Shown one piece after another: positions 51,281 through 59,343 of a DNA stretch of 64,000 bases. The DNA is from a virus, in IMG/VR virus record IMGVR_UViG_3300042549_002424, positions 1-64,000 of that record, one strand, 5' to 3'. The position numbers and the translations under genes were made by a program. A model generated the notes under the pieces. The model was not told the origin of the DNA. It did not search any database and saw only the letters and a program-made list of their open reading frames with translations. Positions within the stretch are counted from its first letter, which is position 1, and each line of letters begins with the position of its first letter.

Positions 51281-52810
51281 ATGTCACAGTTAAACGAAGC
51301 AATTAGACAAAAAGATTTCGGAAGAGCAACTGGGCTTGTTCTTAAGTATCTCCGTAAGAAAATCGGAAACAAAGTATATCTGTATCCAGTTCCAGAAAAG
51401 TTCATTCCATCTGGTGGAAGTGCAATGACTGGAATTCGTTTCTTCCTAGAATCAAATAAATCTATTCGATTTAACTGGAAGACAACTATTGATACATCAA
51501 ATGGTCTGCTATCAATGGATTATTGGGATGGGTCAAAACTCCCACAACCAAACCCAAGTGAGCACATCAAATTCGATGAAGCGCAATCTCTGGTAAAAGT
51601 ATTACCATTTGTCGTTGAGTTCTTGGAAGGTAAAGTAGATAAGTCTGGTGTCTATGTCACTGAAGATGTTTCTGCTGAATTTAATCTGGTGCTTGATTTT
51701 CGTACAGACCTAACTGAAGCAACTTATACATCAGGCGAACTCGCAAAGACTATTTCGAATGTTATCAATGCATTCAAGAGCAATATTCAAATTGCTGACC
51801 AGTATAAGAATGGCGGGAATAAAAAGTATGGTCCGCGCTGGGAACAAGCAATCAAAGAAATTAGAAAACAATATCCAGAATTGTTTACCAAACAAGGTGC
51901 AAAGATTAACATTGATGCTGCTAATGCATCGAAGATTGACTCATCAAAGATTCTAGCAGCAATCTCTGGTGGTGAAGACGCAGTTGCCTTTACTGTTACT
52001 GCTGGTGGCAAAGAAGAACACATCGTTGATGGCGCAAGCGAAGCTGACATCGATCGCATGACGTATGAAGAGCAACTGGACTCACTGAAGTCTGGTATGA
52101 AGTTGCTTATGAGTAATGCCACAAACTCTATGTGGGTCGGTGGTCGTGGTGGTACTGGTAAGACACAGACTGTTGAAGATATGCTCCACGCTGCTGGTAA
52201 AACAGATGGCGATGGTTACTTTAAGATTACTGGCTCAGCAACTCCAACTGGTATCTATAGAATTCTTTACACGCACCGCAAAGATATCGTTCTTTTCGAT
52301 GACTCGGACTCGGCTCTAAACGATCAAGAAGGTCGTAATCTCTTTAAGGCAGCGTCGGATACGAAGAAGGTTCGTAAAGTATCTTGGATGAAGGGTGGCA
52401 AGAACTTCGTTGATCCAGCTGACTTCGATGAAGAGGATGATAACGAAGACGTTCTACCACGTTACTTTGACTTCACAGGTAAGATTATCTTCATCTCGAA
52501 TATGCCATTGGCTAAACTAGATCCAGATGGTGCTCTGCGCACTCGTGGTTTCGTTATGAACGTTGACCCGACCAATGAAGAGATCTATGATTTTATGAAT
52601 AAGATTGTTGACTTTATTCCATTGGATGTTAACTATCCATTGAGCAAAGAGTCCAGAATGGAAGTCGTTGATGTTTTGAGAGCAAGAAAGATCTCTGAGA
52701 AGAGTGCCAACCTTCGCTCGCTAGTACGTGGTCTAAACGTACGCGCTGGTATTGAATCACAGGGTGGGTCAGAAGAAGAATGGCGTCGTTTCGTCAAGAT
52801 GTTTGCTTAA
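51281..52810 (+). CDS. AAA+ ATPase of unknown role, next to the capsid gene
   Basis: The C-terminal half of this 509-aa protein is an AAA-type ATPase: Walker A 'GGRGGTGKT' (K294), Walker B 'IVLFDDSDS' (D340, D341), then sensor-like 'KIIFISNMPL' and an arginine-finger-like 'ALRTRGFVM'. The N-terminal ~230 residues match no domain I know. It is the first gene of a late unit after the capsid terminator, upstream of the mosaic protein and the 2H phosphoesterase. It might remodel capsid-associated proteins or DNA, or be a counter-defence factor. The sequence shows only ATP-dependent remodelling potential. Confidence 0.75.
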   Translation: MSQLNEAIRQKDFGRATGLVLKYLRKKIGNKVYLYPVPEKFIPSGGSAMTGIRFFLESNKSIRFNWKTTIDTSNGLLSMDYWDGSKLPQPNPSEHIKFDEAQSLVKVLPFVVEFLEGKVDKSGVYVTEDVSAEFNLVLDFRTDLTEATYTSGELAKTISNVINAFKSNIQIADQYKNGGNKKYGPRWEQAIKEIRKQYPELFTKQGAKINIDAANASKIDSSKILAAISGGEDAVAFTVTAGGKEEHIVDGASEADIDRMTYEEQLDSLKSGMKLLMSNATNSMWVGGRGGTGKTQTVEDMLHAAGKTDGDGYFKITGSATPTGIYRILYTHRKDIVLFDDSDSALNDQEGRNLFKAASDTKKVRKVSWMKGGKNFVDPADFDEEDDNEDVLPRYFDFTGKIIFISNMPLAKLDPDGALRTRGFVMNVDPTNEEIYDFMNKIVDFIPLDVNYPLSKESRMEVVDVLRARKISEKSANLRSLVRGLNVRAGIESQGGSEEEWRRFVKMFA

Positions 52811-52811
52811 T

Positions 52812-54593
52812 ATGAAAGTAGTGCATAAAGATTTACAGGCTCTTGGTGTTGATCAGGAGTCTGTAAGAAAATTCTTGAAGTACAAAGAAGCAGATGCTAA
52901 GGTAGGGGATGACCCGTATGCTTCATCTGCTAGTGAAAAGGCAAATAAGACCAAGGCGTATCGCGAACTGCATAAAGACCTCACCGCTAAAACCAAGAAT
53001 CCTAATGTTGCGATTCAAACTCTAAGTAACATTCATGACTATAAAGGAAAAGAAGCGATGTATGAAAGTATGATGTCATTCAAATCTTTCCTCGAGATCA
53101 ATGAATTGTCTAACGTCACCCTGGCTTCTTATAAAAAGAAAGCAGGAGAACAGGCAACAGCTGCTGATAAGGCAGGTGACTTCAAGAAAGGTAATAAGCG
53201 ATTCTCTGGTATTACCAAAGCAACGAAGAAACAATTTGCTAATCCAGTAAAAGAAGATTTTAATATCTGTGAAACAGCAGAATCTGGACTCGCTGCCAAA
53301 GCAGAAAAATCTGGTATCTCAATCGGTACGCTACGCAAAGTTTATAATCGCGGTATGGCAGCGTGGAACTCTGGCCATCGCCCAGGAACCACTCCACAAC
53401 AATGGGGTATGGCTCGCGTAAACTCTTACATCACCAAAGGCAAAGGTACATATCACGGAGCAGATAAAGACTTGCGTGAAGAAACCGTACAGGAGTCTGG
53501 TGGTACTGCTGTGTGGAAAAGTGGATGTTGTCATGTTGAAAAATATGGAGATGATGTATTTGCTCTATATGTTAATGATAAAAAACATAAATTTTACACT
53601 TCATTAAAAGATGCTAAAGCTGCGTCAGTTGAGTTTAATGGGAAAAATCTAGAAGAAAAAGAAGTTCCAAAAGATCCGGAGTCTGGACTGCCAAAGAAAT
53701 ATGTTGCTGGTCTTTCATCCTCTACTGCTAAAGCCAGGGCTGCGCACTTCAATAAAATGGATAAGAAAAGCGACAGCGACCCAACTGCATATGAACCAGC
53801 ACCTGGAGACGCAACTGCTAAAACCAAAACAAGTAAGCATACATTAAAGTATCGCGAAATGTATGGAGAAAGTATTGATGAGGAAATACTGGAAGCATGC
53901 TGGGTTGGTTATAAACAAGTTGGTGTGAAGAAAAAGGGAAATAGAATGGTTCCCAACTGCGTGGCAGAAGATGTTGATTATATGTTCCATCCTCTTATCG
54001 AAGCAGTAAATGCAATTGATAGTGGTGAGTATGACTACGAGGGCCAGATGGCCAGATTACAGTTACAAACTATCTGCCGCAACTCAAAAGATTTAGTTGA
54101 CATGCTTTCTGACGATGAGAATATGCCAGAGTGGGTTCAATCTAAAATAACTTTAGCTCAAGATTATATTAGTTCAGTTAGAGATTACTTACAATCTAAA
54201 GAAGAATTGGGTGAAAATCTAGAAGAACAATTCGATATAATCGAAGAAGTTGTTGAAGAGCTATCAGCTGAATATGGTATTGACTCTGAAGTAATTTGGG
54301 AAAACTTTGACGAGTTTACAGACGAAGAATTACTAGAATACGCAGTTGATGCCAAAGGGCACAAATCGTCCACTGGTGGATTGACACAAAAAGGTCGAGA
54401 TGCTTACAACGCCAAAGGCGGAAATTTGCAAGCACCAGTGACTACTCCGCCATCCAAACTGAAGCCAGGAAGTAAGGCAGCAAATCGTCGTAAGTCTTTC
54501 TGCGCACGTATGGGTGGTATGGAAGGTGCCATGAAAAAACCAAATGGTGAACCCACTCGCAAAGCACTAGCTCTGCGTAAATGGAATTGCTAA
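52812..54593 (+). CDS. Mosaic protein of phage-specific motif modules, possible internal head protein
   Basis: The start is taken at ATG 52812, one base after the AAA+ stop, giving 593 aa; an upstream in-frame start at 52752 lies inside that gene. Modules in order: a capsid-targeting-like peptide 'MSFKSFLEINELS' (88-100); a DUF5824-like region 'GISIGTLRKVYNRGMAAWNS' (168-187); a segment with 'LPKKYVAGLS' and 'PGDATAKTKTSKHTLKYREM' (293-350); 'ACWVGYKQVGVKKKG' (362-376); 'DYEGQMARLQLQTI' to 'WVQSKITLAQDYISSVRDYL' (408-460); and a DUF6321-like tail 'AANRRKSFCARMGGMEGAMK' then 'KALALRKWNC'. I know each as a recurring unit in large phages, usually on different proteins. Many are basic or Lys-rich, compatible with DNA contact in the head. 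Function is not known. Confidence 0.7.
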   Translation: MKVVHKDLQALGVDQESVRKFLKYKEADAKVGDDPYASSASEKANKTKAYRELHKDLTAKTKNPNVAIQTLSNIHDYKGKEAMYESMMSFKSFLEINELSNVTLASYKKKAGEQATAADKAGDFKKGNKRFSGITKATKKQFANPVKEDFNICETAESGLAAKAEKSGISIGTLRKVYNRGMAAWNSGHRPGTTPQQWGMARVNSYITKGKGTYHGADKDLREETVQESGGTAVWKSGCCHVEKYGDDVFALYVNDKKHKFYTSLKDAKAASVEFNGKNLEEKEVPKDPESGLPKKYVAGLSSSTAKARAAHFNKMDKKSDSDPTAYEPAPGDATAKTKTSKHTLKYREMYGESIDEEILEACWVGYKQVGVKKKGNRMVPNCVAEDVDYMFHPLIEAVNAIDSGEYDYEGQMARLQLQTICRNSKDLVDMLSDDENMPEWVQSKITLAQDYISSVRDYLQSKEELGENLEEQFDIIEEVVEELSAEYGIDSEVIWENFDEFTDEELLEYAVDAKGHKSSTGGLTQKGRDAYNAKGGNLQAPVTTPPSKLKPGSKAANRRKSFCARMGGMEGAMKKPNGEPTRKALALRKWNC

Positions 54594-54605
54594 GGTAGAA
54601 GGATA

Positions 54606-55112
54606 ATGAAATCATTTAAGAGTTATCTTACTGAACAATACGCAGGAAACTACGTCTGTCTGGAAACAGAAGATATGTCGTTTTTCTTTGTAGACTGTGG
54701 AATTCCTGAGCCAACATCTGGGGTAGTTCCTCCAGATTTTCACTGTACAGTTATGTACTCTGAAATATCAGTTATTGAACCAGAAAGAGTTGCTAGCCTA
54801 TTGCGTACTTCTGGATTCAATAAACCATACATCGGTAAGATAATTGGGTTTGATCTTTTTGATTCACCTGAAGATAATACCAAGTGTTCTCTTGTCGCTA
54901 AAATAGAATGCCCTGAATTGATGCAAGCGCATGACTATCTAAAGGGTATTGGTCTACAACATTCTTATTCAGAATATTCACCGCATATTACTCTACGATA
55001 TGGAATGGATATTATTGAGGCAGCTAAATACAAAGAATTGCTAAGTGGTTGTACTGGTTCGGTTACGATGGCAAAGTTTAGAAGTGAGCCAATAAATAAA
55101 CATTACGTATGA
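54606..55112 (+). CDS. 2H phosphoesterase, Acb1-like anti-CBASS candidate with capsid-targeting-like N-terminus
   Basis: This 168-aa protein has two HxT motifs 81 residues apart: H46-C-T48 in 'PDFHCTVMYSE' and H127-I-T129 in 'SEYSPHITLRYG'. They define a 2H phosphoesterase. The surrounding 'FHCTVMYS' and 'HDYLKGIGLQHSYSEYSPHI' closely resemble phage Acb1 (T4 gp57B), which cleaves the cyclic oligonucleotide signals of CBASS defence. The first ten residues, 'MKSFKSYLTE', match the T4 capsid-targeting peptide pattern (as in 'MKTYQEFIAE'), where gp21 cuts after the Glu. This suggests the enzyme is packaged and injected. A general 2',3'-cyclic phosphodiesterase is the main alternative. It overlaps gp3 by four bases. 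Confidence 0.75.
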   Translation: MKSFKSYLTEQYAGNYVCLETEDMSFFFVDCGIPEPTSGVVPPDFHCTVMYSEISVIEPERVASLLRTSGFNKPYIGKIIGFDLFDSPEDNTKCSLVAKIECPELMQAHDYLKGIGLQHSYSEYSPHITLRYGMDIIEAAKYKELLSGCTGSVTMAKFRSEPINKHYV

Positions 55113-55642
55113 CTATTCTAACTTGCCCATCGCCGAGTAACATTAACCCATTAAATCCAAATGGATTTTTGTTCTCGGTCAGTAAACTCCCGGAACTAAC
55201 ATTCTTCGTTCAGGACGTAGAGTTGCCTTCTCTTAGTATCGGGACTGTTATCCAGTCATCAAGTGTTCAAGATATTAAGATTCCAGGAGAGACAGCTGAT
55301 TTTGGTAGTCTTAGTGTTGAGTTTCTTGTAGATGAACAGTTCGCCAACTATAAAGCAATTTATGCCTGGATGGTTGGATTGACATACCCAGAGACCCATG
55401 ATATGTATAAGGCATTCTTAGCCTCTGCAAAGAATGCGAACTCATACAGTGAACTGGCGAAGGGTTACTCTGATGCATCATTGACTATTCTCGATAGCAG
55501 CAATAATCCAGTTCAGAGAATTACGTTTATTGATGCGTTTCCAACATCGCTAAGTACATTACCATTTACCTCTCAGAGTAGTGATGTTCAATTCCTGAGA
55601 GCAACTGCTACGTTTGACTATACATATTATAAATTATCTTAA
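55109..55642 (+). CDS. gp3: Tail terminator gp3
   Basis: gp3 (177 aa; T4 176) terminates tail tube growth and caps the tail. Key matches are 'NPNGFLFSVSKLPELTFFVQ', 'VELPSLSIG', 'FGSLSVEFLVDEQFANYKAI' (T4: 'PLIVRFIVDEELKSWIGMYEWMLG'), and the closing 'FLRATATFDYTYYKL' strand. It overlaps the 2H phosphoesterase gene by four bases, so those two are likely translated together. Confidence 0.9.
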   Translation: MTILTCPSPSNINPLNPNGFLFSVSKLPELTFFVQDVELPSLSIGTVIQSSSVQDIKIPGETADFGSLSVEFLVDEQFANYKAIYAWMVGLTYPETHDMYKAFLASAKNANSYSELAKGYSDASLTILDSSNNPVQRITFIDAFPTSLSTLPFTSQSSDVQFLRATATFDYTYYKLS

Positions 55643-55658
55643 CTTCCTGTAATATATT

Positions 55659-56093
55659 ATGACACTCGATGAAATTCGAGAGCAGTGGGAAACTGACTGC
55701 TCAATAGACGACCTCCATCCTGACAAAGCATCAGCCACTAGTCCAAGTCTTCATGCGAAGTACCTTGGTGAGTTGATGAACTATAGACTCAAACTCACCA
55801 AAACGCAGTTTGAGTACAGCCAGCTGCGCGCCAAGAAGTCTAAGTATTTTCGTGGAGAAATGACTCGCGAAGAACTTGAAGAGAATGGCTGGGAGCAGTG
55901 GCAATACAAAACACTCAAGTCCGAAGTCGAGGCATTACTCGACGCCGACACACAGACTCAGACTATCCTTGCTCGAGTTGAGTATTTGAAATCCGTTATC
56001 TACTACTTGGAATCAGTTCTCGGTGAGATTAGGTCAAGATCATTCCATGTGAAAAACATAATAACTTGGGCTCAGTTTAGGGCAGGCGCGTGA
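55659..56093 (+). CDS. uvsY: Recombination mediator UvsY
   Basis: UvsY (144 aa; T4 137) loads the UvsX recombinase onto single-stranded DNA covered by gp32. The protein is highly helical and charged, starting 'LDEIREQWETDCSIDDLHPD'. It contains 'YLGELMNYRLKLTKTQFEYS', 'AKKSKYFRGEMTREELEENG' and the ending 'IRSRSFHVKNIITWAQFRAG' (T4: 'IKSRGFAIKHIQDMRAFEAG'). It overlaps uvsW, as expected for this recombination cluster. Confidence 0.93.
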   Translation: MTLDEIREQWETDCSIDDLHPDKASATSPSLHAKYLGELMNYRLKLTKTQFEYSQLRAKKSKYFRGEMTREELEENGWEQWQYKTLKSEVEALLDADTQTQTILARVEYLKSVIYYLESVLGEIRSRSFHVKNIITWAQFRAGA

Positions 56094-57604
56094 TTCGATT
56101 TATTGATTTTAATGAGACCCACATCAAGGTTCTCATCGATGATTTTGGCATTGAGCAGGAGATGTCAGACTTCTTCACGTTCTTCGCGCCTGGGTATAAG
56201 TTTCACCCGAAGGTAAAGGCGAAGATCTGGGATGGCAAAATCCGTATGCTCGATGCTCGCAGAAAGACCCTATACAAAGGGTTACTTGCGATCGCGATCA
56301 AATTTGTAAAAGATCGCGAGTATGAGTTCGAGATTGATAAGAGCCTAGACAATCGTACTGGTCTCAAAGAAGAAGATATCCGTGCCTACGTTGATTCCCT
56401 TCAACTGACTGCTCGCGGTGAGTTGCTTGAGGTAAGAGAGTACCAATACCAAGCAGTATACAAAACTCTAGAGACAAAGCGCAACCTGTTAATCTCACCG
56501 ACGAGTTCTGGTAAGAGTGCGATTCTTTACTGCAAAACTCGATACCACGTCGACAATAATCAGAGCGTGTTGCTAATTGTTCCGACGACAATGCTCGTAG
56601 AACAAATCTTCTCGGACTTCAAAGATTACTCAACGAAAAATGGATGGGATGTTGAAGGTAATATCCAGCTGCTGTACTCCGGCAAAGAAAAGTTATTCCA
56701 CAAGCCAATTATGATCAGCACGTGGCAGTCTATTACTGCTATGATGAAGAATGATCCGGATAACTTCTCGAACCTAACATCTAGCGTAGACGTAGCCCTA
56801 TTCGATGAGGCGCATACTTACAAGGCAGCAGCAGTGCTAGCGACGATGGAAAAGTTTATCAAGACTGCTTGGAGAACTGGTACCACTGGAACTATTGATA
56901 ACAACAAGATCAATGAACTAAGTCTTATTGGATTGATGGGGCCAATCTATAAGGTCATCACGACGAAACAATTGATGGATGCGGGTCAGGTAACTACCCT
57001 AAAGATCAAAGCATTGATGCTACAACACCCAGAAGAACTACGTAAGCAGCTGAAGGGTATGAAATATGCCGAAGAGATTGCGTATCTTGTTGGATGTCAG
57101 GAAAGAAATAAGTTTATTGTTAACTTAGCGAAAGCCTGCTCGGGTAACACTCTTATTCTATTCAACTTCGTGGAACGCCATGGAGCAGTTCTCAATGATA
57201 TGATCTCCAAGAAACTGGATGGTTCTGGCAGGTCTATATACTTTGTACACGGTGGCACTGATGTTGAAGATCGAGAGAAGATTCGATTGACTGTTGAGAA
57301 AGAAGATGATTCGATTATTATTGCGACGTCATCTCTATTCAGCACTGGTATCAATATGCCATCGATTGCGAACATCATCTTTGCGGTGCCAACCAAGTCT
57401 ACGATTAGAATTCGTCAGAGTATTGGTCGGGGATTACGCCTGAAGGATGGAAAGACTCACTGTAATTTGTTTGATATCGTGGATGACCTGAGTTGCAAGT
57501 CCTATATAAACACCACGATGCAGCATTTCCAGGAAAGAGTCAAGGTCTATGACTCAGAGCAGTTCGAATGGGAATTAGTGAAAGTTCCTCTAAAGACCCA
57601 GTAA
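56090..57604 (+). CDS. uvsW: UvsW-type SF2 helicase
   Basis: UvsW unwinds branched and R-loop structures and switches replication from origin- to recombination-dependent mode. The gene starts with GTG overlapping the uvsY stop; length 504 aa (T4 about 503). An N-terminal DNA-binding domain ('VKAKIWDGKIRML') precedes helicase motifs I 'SPTSSGKS' (K142), II 'DEAH' (239-242), III 'GTTGT', and motif VI 'QSIGRGLR'. The order uvsY-uvsW and the following gp55 match T4-like phages. Confidence 0.95.
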   Translation: MIRFIDFNETHIKVLIDDFGIEQEMSDFFTFFAPGYKFHPKVKAKIWDGKIRMLDARRKTLYKGLLAIAIKFVKDREYEFEIDKSLDNRTGLKEEDIRAYVDSLQLTARGELLEVREYQYQAVYKTLETKRNLLISPTSSGKSAILYCKTRYHVDNNQSVLLIVPTTMLVEQIFSDFKDYSTKNGWDVEGNIQLLYSGKEKLFHKPIMISTWQSITAMMKNDPDNFSNLTSSVDVALFDEAHTYKAAAVLATMEKFIKTAWRTGTTGTIDNNKINELSLIGLMGPIYKVITTKQLMDAGQVTTLKIKALMLQHPEELRKQLKGMKYAEEIAYLVGCQERNKFIVNLAKACSGNTLILFNFVERHGAVLNDMISKKLDGSGRSIYFVHGGTDVEDREKIRLTVEKEDDSIIIATSSLFSTGINMPSIANIIFAVPTKSTIRIRQSIGRGLRLKDGKTHCNLFDIVDDLSCKSYINTTMQHFQERVKVYDSEQFEWELVKVPLKTQ

Positions 57605-57615
57605 TATCAACCCTG

Positions 57616-57658
57616 CAGTTGAATTATACCTTGTAAAAAGCAAGTGTAAAATAAACTT
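57616..57658 (+). promoter_or_regulatory. Two-box 43-nt conserved element, copy 2
   Basis: CAGTTGAATTATACC (57616-57630), 16 variable bases, then TAAAATAAACTT (57647-57658), identical boxes and spacing to 39898-39940. It lies between uvsW and gp55, upstream of a separate sigma70-like promoter. Confidence 0.6.
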
Positions 57659-57676
57659 TACATCTAAACAATTTAT

Positions 57677-57704
57677 TTTACTTTCTGGCAGGAAAGGGTA
57701 TACT
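57677..57704 (+). promoter_or_regulatory. Sigma70-like promoter for gp55
   Basis: TTTACT (57677-57682), a 16-base spacer and TATACT (57699-57704). The RNA would start near 57711, before the AGGAG (57718-57722) and ATG (57731) of gp55. It also argues against the upstream TTG start at 57704, which falls in the -10 box. Confidence 0.6.
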
Positions 57705-57730
57705 TGGTTGAGTTCCATAGGAGTACCTCA

Positions 57731-58303
57731 ATGCAAGACAATTCAATCAAGATCGTTCCACCAGTTGATGCAGACAATAAGAACCACTACGTAAACAACG
57801 TCAAGTTCTATGAAGAGATCAAGAAATACAAAGAAGCATACGTAATCGCCAAAGAGGCAGGAACGGAACTTCCACGCATTAGTAACTACCTCGGTGAGTG
57901 TGTGTGGAAGATCGCGAAGGGTCTTGCAATGAAACATAACTTCCGGAACTATTCATATCTTGAAGAAATGATCGGTGCAGGAGTTGAGACCTGTATCAAG
58001 AATATGCATTCATTCGACCCAGCAAAGTCTCAGAATCCTTTCTCATACTTTACTCAGGCTTGCTTCTATGCATATATCCACATTATTCAGAAAGAGAAGA
58101 AACAAAGCGCGATCAAGAAACGTCTAGTCCTTAGTTCAGCGATTGACACATATGAACTACAGAAGCATGATGAAGATGGTGAGTTCGCACTACCATTGAT
58201 TGAATATCTTAATAGTCTTGGTGGTGAGGATGAACCAAAGAAGAAGTCAAAGGTAACTACGGAGGTAGGTGCTCTTGATCAATTCTTCGGAGAAAATAAA
58301 TGA
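57731..58303 (+). CDS. gp55: Late transcription sigma factor gp55
   Basis: gp55 directs host RNA polymerase to late promoters, working with the sliding clamp gp45 and gp33. It has 190 aa from this ATG (T4 185). The sigma-2-like core reads 'NYSYLEEMIGAGVETCIKNM' then 'HSFDPAKSQNPFSYFTQACF' and 'YAYIHIIQKEKKQSAIKKR'. The C-terminal 'GALDQFFGENK' looks like a clamp-binding peptide. The ATG is preceded by AGGAG at proper distance, while an in-frame TTG at 57704 lies inside the putative -10 box. It presumably reads the TCTAAATA-type motifs listed here. Confidence 0.93.
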   Translation: MQDNSIKIVPPVDADNKNHYVNNVKFYEEIKKYKEAYVIAKEAGTELPRISNYLGECVWKIAKGLAMKHNFRNYSYLEEMIGAGVETCIKNMHSFDPAKSQNPFSYFTQACFYAYIHIIQKEKKQSAIKKRLVLSSAIDTYELQKHDEDGEFALPLIEYLNSLGGEDEPKKKSKVTTEVGALDQFFGENK

Positions 58304-59343
58304 AGTACGTACTTCTTGGTGATTGCCACCTGGGAGCACGCAATGGCAGTTCACGATTCTCAAAGCACTTCAATAAATTCTTCACGGATGTTCTGTACCC
58401 ATACATAATTCATAATGGCATTGATACGATCATTCAGTTGGGTGATCTGTTTGATAATAGAACCAATCTTTCATACAAAGCATTCCACGCCTGTAAGGAT
58501 CATTGGTTCGCTCCACTTGATAACATCGGTATTGAGATGCACGTGCTGCTAGGCAATCACGATATCTACCATAAGAACACTCTTGAGATCAATAGTCCAG
58601 AGTTACTCCTTGGTCAGTATGAGAATATACATGTTTACAATAAACCATTTACTATCTCTGAATTTGGTGAGCCAATTTTTGACCTAGTTCCTTGGATCTG
58701 CGCTGACAATGAAGTTGAGGTTCTTGAGTTCATTGGCAGAACAGACAGAGCCAAGTATTGCATTGGGCACTTTGAGATCGCTGGTTTCTCAATGTATCGT
58801 GGTGGCGAGATGCTATCGCATGGATTATCTCCTGCACTCTTTGATGGCTATGACAGAATGTTCTCCGGACATTATCACCACAAATCAGAAAATGGAAATA
58901 TCCTCTACACAGGAACTCCATACGAGATCACCTGGAGTGACTTCGCTGATCCAAAGGGATTCCACGTAGTAGATACAGATAAAAATACCGTGGAGTTTAT
59001 TGAAAATCCATTTACTATATTCAGTCGTGTAGTGTATAATAATGGTTGGTCAGGTGATATCTCTTCTCTTTCCGAAAAGATTGTTAAGTTAGTTGTTCAG
59101 GAGAAGAAAGATCTTTTCCTTTATGATCGTTTCGTAGACAGTCTTAAATTAGCTGGCGTATATGAGTTGGCTATCATTGAGAATCTCGATGAGTTCAAGG
59201 ATGGCGAAGTAGATGAGAATATTGACCTCGAAGATTCCAATGCTATTATTGAGAATTACATCGATGGTATCACGACCAATCTCAATAAAGATAAAATCAA
59301 AACATATATGCGTTCACTATACAATGAAGCACTTACCCTATGA
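58300..59343 (+). CDS. gp47: Recombination nuclease subunit gp47 (Mre11-like)
   Basis: This 347-aa (T4 339) metallophosphoesterase works with gp46 to resect DNA ends for recombination-dependent replication. Metal-binding motifs: 'GDCHLG' (D8, H10), 'GDLFD' (D49), 'GNHDIY' (N86, H87), 'GHFE' (H157) and 'GHYHH' (H191, H193). It overlaps gp55 and gp46 by four bases each, forming one operon. Confidence 0.96.
   Translation: MKYVLLGDCHLGARNGSSRFSKHFNKFFTDVLYPYIIHNGIDTIIQLGDLFDNRTNLSYKAFHACKDHWFAPLDNIGIEMHVLLGNHDIYHKNTLEINSPELLLGQYENIHVYNKPFTISEFGEPIFDLVPWICADNEVEVLEFIGRTDRAKYCIGHFEIAGFSMYRGGEMLSHGLSPALFDGYDRMFSGHYHHKSENGNILYTGTPYEITWSDFADPKGFHVVDTDKNTVEFIENPFTIFSRVVYNNGWSGDISSLSEKIVKLVVQEKKDLFLYDRFVDSLKLAGVYELAIIENLDEFKDGEVDENIDLEDSNAIIENYIDGITTNLNKDKIKTYMRSLYNEALTL

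Noticed and set aside
52752-52811. Upstream start for the mosaic protein within the AAA+ gene
   Set aside because: The ATG at 52812 directly follows the AAA+ stop and begins a sensible domain. The upstream extension is antiphase translation of the ATPase end.
57704-57730. TTG start for gp55
   Set aside because: It falls in the putative -10 box, and the ATG at 57731 has AGGAG at normal spacing.
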